Positions 49,701 through 61,946 of a DNA stretch of 64,000 bases are shown one piece after another (position 1 is the stretch's first letter; each line of letters starts with the position of its first letter). The notes beneath the pieces are model-generated. The model was given only the letters and a program-made list of their open reading frames with translations. It did no database searches and was not told the DNA's origin. The DNA is from Viscum album. Its lineage: Eukaryota > Streptophyta > Magnoliopsida > Santalales > Viscaceae. The position numbers were made by a program, and so were the translations under genes. The stretch covers positions 1,183,656,357 to 1,183,720,356 of the forward strand of contig OY728152.1 of assembly GCA_963277665.1 (NCBI GenBank). Reading direction: 5' to 3'.

Positions 49701-50400
49701 TTAATGGGTGTATAGGTGATTAATAAAATATAGGCAGTTACATGATAAACCAAAGACTAGTGGTTGCATGATAAATAATATATGTGGTTACATTATCACC
49801 TACAATGCATTGGGATTTGATGTTGGTCATATGGCTATTCTATTTTGAAGAGTTATATGTGTGGAAGTCCAGTGTAATGTTATTCCATTAATATAGGATT
49901 ATGTACCTTGTGAAATTTATATGTTAAATTTTACTTATATGGGTATGTAGTAACATTTTTTTTACATAAGTGATTAATAAATATTATATAATCACTTTGA
50001 ATATTATTTTTTAATTCTCAAATGTCAAATTATTACATTATAATGATGTATTCATGGTTTACAAGTATATACAAGACGATTTTCCTTCTTCATTTATCCC
50101 TTATCGAGATTTTTACTCTCTTCTCTTGTTTTGGATGTTTTTAAAGGATTTAAATGAGAATAAAATCAATGACAAGATCATAGAAAAGATATGATGATTA
50201 CGCATTTAAAAAACCTATTTTCTATGTAATTTTTTTTATGAAAATAATATATATTGTGTATAATGTATAATTTATAATATATTAGTTGTTATGTATGAGT
50301 TATGTACTAATTATTGAATTCTAAAAACATTAAAAGATCATCAATGTGAAACAACAAAAAATTATAAACCTGACTCAAAATTATGTAATGTTTATAGTCA
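46750..50400. repeat. Old direct duplication, copy 2
   Basis: Partner of 40960-44650: GAACCCACCCCTCCTCAAGTATAA (47946), GTGTGGACTACTGCCTCCTC (48524), ACATACCAAGTTCATT (48871), GTTACATGATAAACC (49737), CAATGTGAAACAAC (50342). It has diverged strongly, with many small indels. Confidence 0.65.
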
Positions 50401-53400
50401 GGACATTATCGATAAAGTGAATCATATGAGTTGGAAGAGTTTTTTACCACATTTGAATGAAGTAATAATATTTTTAATAGAATGAGATTTTATAAAATAA
50501 TTTTTTCAAATAATTTTTACATTATTTTTAGCCTATGTTATATGGAACTACATATTGAAACCAACAACTATATTAATTATAAAGTATTTCCTTAAATGTT
50601 ATCACCATGATTATTACATTTAAGGATTACAAAGGATTGAATATTTTATTAATTAAATACCATGTCCCTATCTAATATAAATGGTTAGTGACCAATCATT
50701 CATTTTTTTCTGAATTTATTTTATACTTTAGAATTATAATTTCCTAAAAAAGTGTTTTTATTTCTTTTCATGATGAAAAGTGATTATAAATTATTGGAAG
50801 TATTATAATATATATTTTAAAATATTAATTTATAATTTGAATTCACCATGACAAAATTAATTAGGATGATTTTTTATGAATTTTCTAGAATTACTCTGTA
50901 AAGTTAATAGTGAAAAATTCCAATTTTTATAACAGTGAAATTATATTTATATTAAAAAGTATCTCTATGATTTTAATTTTATATAAATGAAACATAATTA
51001 AATATTAAATTAATATTATTTATTTAATTACATTTTAATAATCCTTATACCTTTTTTGATATAATTACTTATTTTGGCATAAAACAGATATTTCGAGAAT
51101 TTGTTTTTGGGTTTTAGATTAATTTTTAATAAAATTCCTTAACTTATGTGAGTTCAATCATGAAAATGTATTTATTATTTATAATAATTGAATCCAAATT
51201 TTTTCAATAGTAATATATATATATATATATATATATTTCAAATATTAACAGTTATAATATTATTACCATGGTAATGGTAAATATGGTAATTTGGGACAAA
51301 AATATATACTGAAGGACTTTTTCATGACCATAAAACATGTATAAATTTTATTCGACTATTATATATCACCAATAATCATATAGAGTTTCAATGAATTAGA
51401 TTTTTTCTATTTGGATTTGATTATTAAAATTATATTATTTCATTTCAAGAAAATCCAAATATGTCATAGTATTGTTTTTCAAAATTATAATATTTTTAAT
51501 AGTGGTTAACAAGTTCATAAATTAAATAATAGATAGTATTTTGAATGGTAAGATATTTATATTTATAATTGAAATTTATTTCAAAAATTTAAAGAAGAAA
51601 TTATAAACTTATATTAATATACTACACTGATGGAAGAATTATTAAATTAATGGGAAAAAATATATGATTCAAATAATATTAATGGTATTTATATTTAAGA
51701 TAATTAATTTGAAGCTTCAATTTTTTAGTTGAAATTGGTATTTTGGGGAATTATCAAAATATTATTTTCTTAAAATTTATATTGTTTTATTTATGTTATT
51801 ATGGTCTTTTTAATGAATGGTGTCAAAATTTAAATTAATGATATTTTACGATGAAAATATTTTACTAATTTATTTAAAATGGTTAAAATAATATATATGT
51901 ACAGATGGGATATGATATAGTCTAAAATGTTCTCCAGTCTTAATTTATAGTCAATTTAGAGTCATTTTTATATATAGTAGTCTTATTATATTTTAATAAT
52001 TTCTGAAATTCAAAAATTCTCCATAGCTTCTATTATAATAGAGAACATACATAATCACTTATTTTTGTCATTCAGATCCTTCTAGATTGAGAATCACCTA
52101 AGAAAATATCTTATCAATAACCTTTGAATCATTCAAATTTTTTGGTTTTATTTAAAGTCCATAATTTGAATCCCTATCTAGATATCTATGTGAGTCGTCT
52201 TAATGAAGAGAAGGTTCCAATGCGCATAATGAAAGTTAGATATAATGTAAGGAATTTTCAACTTACTTTTATGTATACAAGATGAAAAACACATATTCCA
52301 ATTATTTCATTTATTTTTTGTATATAAAACACATGAATGTTTTTTTATAATTTCTATCATCAAATTTATGAAATTTACAGGTCTATCCATTTTTTTATCT
52401 ATCTTTGGGTTTCGTTTCAAAACATTCTTATGTGGAATGTTATTTATCTCCCAATCAAGATATTATTCCAGATTTTTTATTATTAAATATCACCATAGTA
52501 GTATTTGTCGTGAATAATAAATATTTCCTAAAAATGTATTTGAAATTGATATTCACTATTCTCCAATTATTTCTCAAAGTCATTTTTAACCTTGTTTGAT
52601 TTTTTTAGAAAACAATTTGAAGGTAATAGTTTTTTTCATTTTCCATATGAGGAAAGTTGTGAAAATTCTGAAAAAATTTAAATAGTAATTTTAATATGCT
52701 ATTTTCAGGAATATATATTCCCAATTTAATAAATAATAATTATTTTCTTCTTTCATTACAATATGAAATGTATATTTACCAAGAAATTGTTTTACCCATT
52801 GATTTACTAGAAATTTAATAAAAGAATTTATTTATAAATGGAAATTTTATTTATTTCAAGAAATATTCCTTGATAAATTTCAAAATAATTTTCCCATTTG
52901 ATGACTCTTTGGCTGATGATTCCATAAATCAGCCTAGATTTACTGGTTATATGGAATCTTTTAAAGGTATGGGATCCTCTCTCGGATTCATACTAAATTC
53001 ATATAAGTGGAAATCTGTTCATAAAGCTAATTAATTGGAAGATAAAGGGCCTCTTGGTTCTCCTCAGTGTGATTATGAAGCTAGGCATGCACATAGAGTT
53101 GTGTTGATCCCTAATAGGGTGGTTATCCTACTTGTTCTCTCTTATTACAAGACCCACTGTAAGGGTAATAAAATTGATCTTTTAGGGAACCCTCAAGATC
53201 ATTCTCTCAATCAATAAACTACCATGATTTCTTCTATGATTTATGATTTTGATATTTCATATACATGGTATTGTTTTCAAAGGATCATATTATTTTCTTA
53301 TACAACTATTCTCAGGATTTTTTAGGTTATCATTGAAATCTCACATATTTACCCGTACTGAGAATCTGAGATCACTATTTCCTTATGAGTTCATTCCCCA

Positions 53401-53453
53401 GGTTATAATGAAAGGTATTATTTATGATATGTTTAATAAGGGTTTTAATAATG
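50401..53453. other. AT-rich sequence; no gene identified
   Basis: It contains an (AT)n run at 51212-51236. From about 52900 to 53450 the composition is less AT-rich and short open stretches on the plus strand look coding-like (DDSLADDSINQPRFTGYMES; then GPLGSPQCDYEARHAHRVVL), but stops break them and I do not recognise the protein. This could be an exon or retroelement fragment. Confidence 0.4.
51212..51236. repeat. (AT)n microsatellite
   Basis: An uninterrupted AT run of about 25 bases. Confidence 0.85.
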
Positions 53454-53458
53454 ATTAA
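53454..53458. repeat. Target-site duplication of solo LTR, left (ATTAA)
   Basis: Identical to 55472-55476 on the other side of the LTR. Confidence 0.75.
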
Positions 53459-55471
53459 TATAGTACCCCGGTTTGAGGTATGTGACCATTGTTTCGGTTT
53501 GTTGGTACTTTTTGAAGTGGTTGGTTATTGTTTGGGACAATTTTGGAAAAAACCGTTAATGTTATAGAGGTTGTGTAGGGGTGCACAGATGGCGCATGGT
53601 CTGAATAAACCATGCAGCTAGCCCAGGAAACCGTGCACCCTTGGCGGTGGGCTCTGCACGAGCGTTACACAGTTTGTCAGACCGTGCGGACGTGTCGTGC
53701 GATGTCCCTGGTTAAGACAGTTTCAACCGCATGGTTGGCGCACTCTTTGCCAAACCACGTAGGGTAACCATTCGACCACTTAATTTTTGGGTTTTTAAGT
53801 CCTGGGATACTCAGGATTTCCCATTTTTCCTCATTCTTCCTCCCACTTAGGGTTCACGTAGGAGTTCATATTTTTAGAGGTTGGGGAGCTCGTTATCTCC
53901 TTTTGGAGGAAAATTTAAGGGGTTTTCTAGTGGATCAAAGACATTTCTACTCATGTAAGTCCCTCTTTTGGTTATTTGAGGTTTTGGTTAGGGTTATCCC
54001 TCTCTCTATGTTAGTTTTCTATATCTACATTGGTCGCATGTAGATCTAGGTTGTTGTAGCCTTTGTGTGTTAAAGGATGTTCTTGTTGATGTTAGGGAAG
54101 GGTATTTGACGAGGGTTCGAGGAGGCGTTCACCCAGTTTGGAGTGTTTTTGGTCAAAGGGTTGAATTTTCCAAACCCTAAGAGGTATTTGGATTCTTTAT
54201 TGACTCTACTACCATAGAAACTGATCCTTGGTTACAATTAATTTGATTTTCATTAAATTCTGTGAGGTTTTGTGGTGAAAAATTGGTTGTAAATCCTTTT
54301 GGATATGTTTTATGGATTATTTTGGAAGAAATGGGTTTTACGGTAGAATTTTCTTGTTAATAAATTTTAAAAATAATATTGTACAATTTGATTCTTTTCA
54401 TGGGTTAAGAAAATGTTTTATGAAAATGAATTTCAATAATGAAGTTGTTTTATTGAATCAAGGTTTTGAAATGAATATTGATAAATGTGTGATTTCAATA
54501 AATGGGTGATTTATTGATGTGGTTTTACATTTGATGGAAATGAGTAATTGCACATTGTTCTGGACTTGGTGTGTTAAGCTTTGTTATGGATTGTTTGATG
54601 GTTGTGTGGAAGTGGGCAGGAAGTACCAGTATAAAATTGGGGTGGATAGTGGATGAAAGGGCCAACATCAATAGAAAGTGGTGGGAAGTACCACTTGAGT
54701 GGATTTGTATTGAATGGGTTGGAAGGGATGTGCCACAATGGATTATTGTGTTCTTTGTTAGTGATGTTGTAGATGGTTCATGTGAGTGACATTTAAAAAT
54801 GGTAATGGGCTTGTGGAAAAGTGGAATTGGCTTCCTTGTGTGGCATGGTTTATTTCGATTCCTTGTGTGGCATGTTTGGATTATTTCATGATTGGCTTGT
54901 AAACAATTGATATCTTGGCTTTTCTTTATATAAATTTTTTTATATAAATGTGATAACAGTTTTATCCTAGTGGAGTGTGTAGGTATTATAGTTAGGAAAT
55001 CATACTGAGTAGTTGTACTTGCCCCTTGTGTTGTCACATTGGTGTCTTCATTGATGTCATGTACAATGACGAGTGCAATGGTAAGTCATCACCTTCCTTT
55101 AGTTGTGTGTTGTGATTTTCTGTTCGATCTAGGATTGTGGATCTTGGTGTGGAGTTTTGGTGGTGTCATGGATTGTGGTGTTTTGTTGATTAGTTTCCCC
55201 TTTGTAATCTGATGTTTTAGGACATGTTTAGTTGAATGGTGTTGGGGATTGTGATGGACTTTTTTAAGTATCACATGGTTGGGTGGAAAGTGCATTGATA
55301 TTTAGTTGTTGGATGGTTGGGTTGGGTTATCTTCTTATGGGAAATTTTTCCCCACTATTCCTTAAATCCCTCAATATTTATTCTCGGCCTTTGGCACCTT
55401 GGGATCATCGCATAAGGCCAAGAAACCCTCACTGCCTCCTCAAGCCAATGAGGTAGGATCGGGGTGTAATA
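53459..55471 (+). mobile_element. Solo LTR of a second gypsy family, 2013 bp
   Basis: It starts TATAGTACCCCGG and ends GATCGGGGTGTAATA, which match the plant gypsy LTR tips TGTAGTACCCCG and ATCGGGGTGTTACA after a few C-to-T or G-to-A changes. ATTAA flanks both sides. No primer-binding site follows and no internal sequence is attached, so it is a solo LTR left by recombination. Orientation is inferred from the GGGGTGT-ACA end, which normally precedes the primer-binding site. A GC-rich patch (53570-53770) has repeats such as ACCGTGC and ACCGCATGG. It is clearly less AT-rich than its flanks. The open frames inside it look spurious. Confidence 0.82.
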
Positions 55472-55476
55472 ATTAA
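55472..55476. repeat. Target-site duplication of solo LTR, right (ATTAA)
   Basis: Identical to 53454-53458. Confidence 0.75.
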
Positions 55477-58400
55477 ATAAGTGTCATATGATGTATATAT
55501 TTTAAGAACTAATATATAATGATTCCATTTTTCGAATAGAATGAGACATATATGATTCATGCATGGATCATTCTGTTGTATTCATTTAATAAGATATAAT
55601 ATCGACATTTGAAATTAATGGTTTACTAAAGTATATATGAGGGAATGGTTTAGTTAACAAATATAAAATTGGATGAGAACCCTTTATTGATATCCATTGG
55701 GTTATATTTAAGGATAATTCTTCATATAAGATAACGTTTTATAGTTATTTAAAGTCCATTAATGAAATTAGTTAACCCAAAGGGTTCCAAAGTTTAAAAT
55801 GTGTCCTGATTTAGGTTTCCTATAAATTATTTTTAATGATTATGTTATTTTCCACCTTGATTATTATATAAAACAATAATATTTTTTATTCATTGTATTT
55901 AATATAATGGAATATGGTTAATGATGAAATATTTGGGAAATAAAATGATCATTCCCTAGAGAAATTGATTCTAATTAGAGTTAGAATGAAAATTCCAATG
56001 TCAATTATTACAAAAAATTCCCAATCTATGAATCATGCTGAAATTACAAAATAAAAAAGGTGGTAAAAACATTCTGTTGATCATGATGTAATATGTGAAT
56101 TTGTTTATTTGAAAAATGAGGTAATTTTCAATGGAAAATGGAATAGAATAGTTGAAAAGTTGTTTTCAATTATATATTGTCAAAATATGGATATTTCATT
56201 CTAGGTGACTATCATTTGGAAGGAAACTCATATCAATAGTCAAATTTTATCAATAATACAATCCCATATGATAGAATTGAGTCAATAGAGTAGGATAACT
56301 TATTGAGGATATTTTCCACTAATTCATACCTCTTATTTTCTATCAGAAGTATGGATAACTAATTCTATAAACACAAAAAAGATGATAGGTCTATCAGTAC
56401 ATATATAGAAATATTCACAATTCATGTAATCTTTGTTTTTTTAATTACCATCCAACATGAATTTATGTAGGATTTATTATTCAATGTCTAAAATTATTAA
56501 CCTTTAAGGGTGTTAACGATAAAATACATGTGCAGCTATGAATACATTGATTTATGTGATTTAATGGTAGAAATTGAAATTTTAGTAAACCATCAATATC
56601 ATACTTTTGATAAGAAATGTATGGTGAAATTCTAACAATGTTTTAAAAACCCTGGAGAAAATAAGCTTACAATTCAATCATTCATTATGTGTGGAAAATA
56701 GAAAATTCAAAATTTGTATAAATGGACCATTATATGTTCTAATTGAGGAAAATTGGTTTTTGAGAAATATATTTTAGAATAGATGGGAATAATATGTCAA
56801 CAACACGCACCACCCAAACATCAGTACTATAGATATATGGAGTCTAGGAACTATAAGAATCAATTACTGAATCTATGGGTTAATTAAGGATAGTAGGTCA
56901 CATTTACCTTTGAAATTTATAGATAATGGTAAATATTATGTATGAACATTATTTACAGTGATCATGATAATAAGTAAATACCATTCCCCAAATCTATATT
57001 TTAAGAGTCTTATGATTTTGTAAACATGAATAAGAATATTTGAAATATTATTAATCATCCCTTAGTGAATATTTACAAGACAATATGAATTTTATATCTC
57101 CTTATAAATGGATTATAGAATAATGAAATCACATTTAATATTATAAGCTAAAAGAAAGAACCCAAGCATCAATTGAATTTTTTTTGAAGGAACAAGATAA
57201 TTTATGAAATAAATTGAAAATATTATTTTTGAACCATATATGAATTCATTTAAGCTTATCGTATGTGTAATTGATACCATAATGTGTTTATAAGTTTGAG
57301 GTTGATCGTTAGAAAAAGTGTAGATACTGCCTAATGAGGGGTTTTGTAATGATATTTTTAGGTGAAAACTGTTATTTTGATAAATTGAATATTTGGTGGA
57401 ATTATATACATTATATTTATATTTCATGTGATGTATTGTTTGAAAATAATTTTTACACATTGTAGGGGTCTTTTATTGGATGGTATAAGATACCATGTGA
57501 GGTTTAAAAATTCATTAATATTGAGATTGTTTTTATTATTTGGGATATTGTATTATTTATTATATAAATGAATATTAAATCCTAAATACTATGAGATTAG
57601 GTAATATGTATTTTTGGTATATAAAATCATGAGTTACTAATGTTTATTAATATAAATCATAAATAATTCTTGATAGAATATGTGATAAAATACTACTTTT
57701 GGATTTTGTACTTTGATAGAGTATTTAAATAAACATTTATTGTGCTATATGTGGAATTATTTAATTTTTACTTTGAGTACATCTAATTAATTTTTATTAA
57801 TGAGGTATTCCATTGTATGAAGGATTATTCAATTTTTTAATGTTACCTTATTAAAACCATTTTTTGGTTAATTTGAAAATATATGATAAAGATATTTTTA
57901 TCCTATTGTAAAATTAAATAATTTTAATAATATTATTTTAACACCTCTTGAATGAAAAAACATCTTCTCAACTAATCATATATGAAAAAATTGGATAAAA
58001 TAATTTCTTATATCCATGAATTTTGATGAATTTACTTTTGTTTAACTTTTCACTGATTTATCATTTTGTTGATGTTATATTTTTTCAAATCATCTTTCCA
58101 ATCACAATATAGAAAATATTAGAATATTGGGTTTTCTTACGTATTCATGTTTTCACAACCCTCTAAGCTTTTCATATTTTGATAACAATTTTTTTATTCT
58201 AGATGAAAATCATATTATTTCTTCACTCTTTTCAAGAGGATGATTTTCTATCCCTTTTTATTAGGTGGGTTTAAATAAATTAATCATCAAAGTTAAAACC
58301 ATTTAGTTTTTATAAAAATAAAAAATTAGGAGGAAAGTTTATTAATGTGGGTGAATTTAACCATACTATATTATATGAAATATTTTTCTCATGTTAATTT

Positions 58401-61400
58401 AATTTCATCCTTAACTATCATTATATTCAATTTCTTTTTGATTACCTATGATATTTATTTCAATATTTTTTATATAGATTTATCATATAGTTCATTGAAT
58501 TCTATGAATTAATGGGAATAACTAAAATATAAATTATATATAATGTATATACAAAACAAAAAATGTTATTTACTAATCACTCGATTTTGTTTGAAGTCCT
58601 TCAATTCCTAGAAAATATCATTTCATCCAAAATATGGTATTTATTTCTTATAATAATGAATTATTATAATAAATATTGGATTATTAATGACCTTTTTAAT
58701 AAAATATATATTTCATTTTTGAATTGATCATGTTAATATTATCTTTGGATGATTTATTTTAATTGCTGTAAATATAAAATTTTTTCTCTGAATTTTGAAA
58801 AATGATTAATTTAATAAACATATAATTATATTCATATTATAAAGATAATATATTATGATAATTTTACTTCATTTTAACTTATGTACTCAATATTTTTATA
58901 TAATAAAATTAATTAAAATTTAAACATCCTTGTTCTATATTTTGAAATTACTTCATTATTTGTATAAAAATAGAATTTTACAAGAAAATCATTTTTCATT
59001 GAATTTTTTAGAAATAAATATATATTAAAATCTACTACTTATTTCCATTTAATCATGAAAAATTAATTCCATATTTTTATTATTTATAATCTTATTTGTA
59101 AAATAGGTAGCACTTATTTTGTTTTATTTTTTGAATAGTAACTATAGTAATTTTATTACAATAGAATTTTAGTTAAAAATAAAATGATATGTACTATAAA
59201 ATTACAATAAAATATGATAAAATATTATTTTTTCATTATATCTGTAACTAAATCAATCATGAGTTTAGTTTTTGAAAATTCGTCCAAATGGTCGTGACTG
59301 TGTTCTTTATAGTAGTTTTTTCAGTTATAGTCAAACAAATCATAGTATAGATTATAATAAATATAGTATTATAATAATGGTTAAATAGAGTATATGTTGA
59401 TATATAAGTATTCGATTTAAATAATAATGTACTATATTCATTATTTGAATTTATTTTAAATTTTTATATTATATAAAATTAACATAAATTCTTTCAAAAT
59501 GTTGAAACAGTAATTACACACTTAAAAAAAATAAAACAAATAATAATAATTTTTTTTATCGAAATACTATATGACATTATAAATTTTATACATGAATTTT
59601 TTATATAATAAATAAATTATAAGGATTTATTAAAATATTTTTCATATAATTTACGTTTACACTTCATGTTGTTAAATTCAATGTAATAAATAATTTATGA
59701 TTTGCCAATAATGTAATTTTATAAAAATAATATTTTAATAAATTATTTACAAATCCAAAATAAATATATATTTAAAAATGAGATAAGATAAGATATGAAT
59801 TATTAAAGAGAACCTCTAACCTCATTTATTTACCAATCTTGGAAACTCAGAGCTCAAAAATTCTTTACCAAATTATTCTATCACCTTTTTTATCCTCGAT
59901 CTAAATGTTATGGTCCTATAAAATGTCCAACCATAATATAATGTAGTCATCTCAATGTAGAGGATGTTCCAATTTATACCAATTTAGTTCGACTGGAGGT
60001 TTGGGATAATACTCAAAAGTTTACATCAGTGGGACATATACCTTCTATATCACATTACTAATTTATGAGGTTTACATGATAAAAATGAATATGTTTCATG
60101 ATTTTTATCATGATAAATATGAGATTAACATATCCATATATGTATATTTCATTTATTGGGCTTTTGATTCAGATGTTACCCAATTGGTAAGGGTTTTATA
60201 TCACAATATCATTATTTTTCCAGATTGACAATGATTAAATATCCACAAAAAATTATTTCTATTTCATAACAATATTTTCATAAAAAATGAAATAATATTC
60301 CAAACATCTTGTATAGTCATTTCATTTATTCTTCCATTATGTGGTTATAAGGATCATTTCAAATAAAATTTTTTCTTACATTATAACACAATTAATGAAA
60401 AAACTATTCACATAGAAATGGAAAATTAATTTTCCATCATAATTCATCTATGTTATATTTAAAAATCTTTTTTCCATAAAATTTCACATCCTTTTATTTT
60501 AGTTAATATTTAATATGGAAATGATAGAAGTACACCCATTTTATTATTTCTATAGATTGTTTAGGAATTTGATGAAATTGTTAGGAAAACCATTTCATTT
60601 CCATAGTCTATGATATGAGGAATTATTTATGAAAACCATTTATTTTCTATGGGTTCTCATATCATGAATCCTTTATTATTTTATGGGACACATTCATATT
60701 GTTTTCATTTTTGGATGGGTGGGAATTATATATCCATTTAATACATTATGTAATGATTTATATAAAAAGATGCAAACCTGATTGGAAAGGGGATTAAACC
60801 CTATTTAATAAGGTACATTTTCTTAAATAACTGTTTTTAGAGTAGAATATGACTACTAGGATGGTTTGTGGAGTGAACACATTGAAATATTAAAATCATA
60901 TAAAAGATACATTACTATTAAGGAAATGATAATCAATACTTATGTATATTTCAAAATTCTGTTTCTTGTGGTTATATTATGCGCGTAGGGTTCATGTCCT
61001 GGGAATCATATGTAATTCATGGTATATAAATTTCAACGATTTATTCTAGGATTTAATATTAATATTGTTGATAAGAAGTGTGTAGCGTCAAAAAATAATA
61101 TAACATTCATTTATCCTTTAGATCAAGTTATATATATGTGATCATTGAGATGACCATTTTCATATGATTTCCTTCATTATGTTATGAAGATATTTATTAA
61201 GTAACATTTGTCTAATAGGGTTACATTGTTGAATAATTAGTGGGAGGAAACAACTATATTTTATCAACTAGTTTATTATGATTTCAATTTTCAAATGTCA
61301 CTAGACCTATACCATTCTGATGTGGATCATTGTTTAGTATTAATTTATTTAGATGTATTATTAATTTTTGAAAAGTAATGGTGGCTATATAAATCTCAAT

Positions 61401-61946
61401 GAAAATGACACAATACATCGAAAAATCAATTTTTTTCATAAATTTCTTTTAAGTGTATTATAGGATTACTTTTACAATATATAGATAGGATGAAGAAAAT
61501 AATTTATGAGAAGAATAAAACATATTTAAATTGTTGATTATATAATGTTTGAATGTGATTCTTAACCAAAATTATTATATTATTTGAAAAAAATTATTTA
61601 AAAGTGATCTATTTGATTTCTAGATATCTTAAATAACATGTGCTTCAAAGAAGAAAAATAGGATGGTTATGTTATTACAATAGCCAAAATATGTTTCGGC
61701 ACATGGAATTTGAATTATGGTAATATATAAAAATATATAAATTTAATGATAACAAACATAGTGTCATATTAATATTGATATAAATATTAATCCTGAGACT
61801 AAGTAACAAAATTATTTTTGAAAAATATATTTTAAATTTTAAGCAGTATCTATGGTACATACACCAATAAAATCATTTGGGTAAACAGGTTAACCCAGTT
61901 CAAATAAAAATGTAAAAAAAATTAAAGGGAATGGCCCTAAAAATAA
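55477..61946. other. Very AT-rich, CpG-poor sequence; no gene seen
   Basis: No convincing reading frame or repeat family. It is the right-hand AT-rich flank between the solo LTR and the next gypsy LTR. Confidence 0.6.

Noticed and set aside
54525..55037. Minus-strand open frame of 170 codons in the solo LTR
   Set aside because: It is inside an LTR with intact ends and target-site duplication; its His/Thr/Ile-rich product looks like a chance translation.
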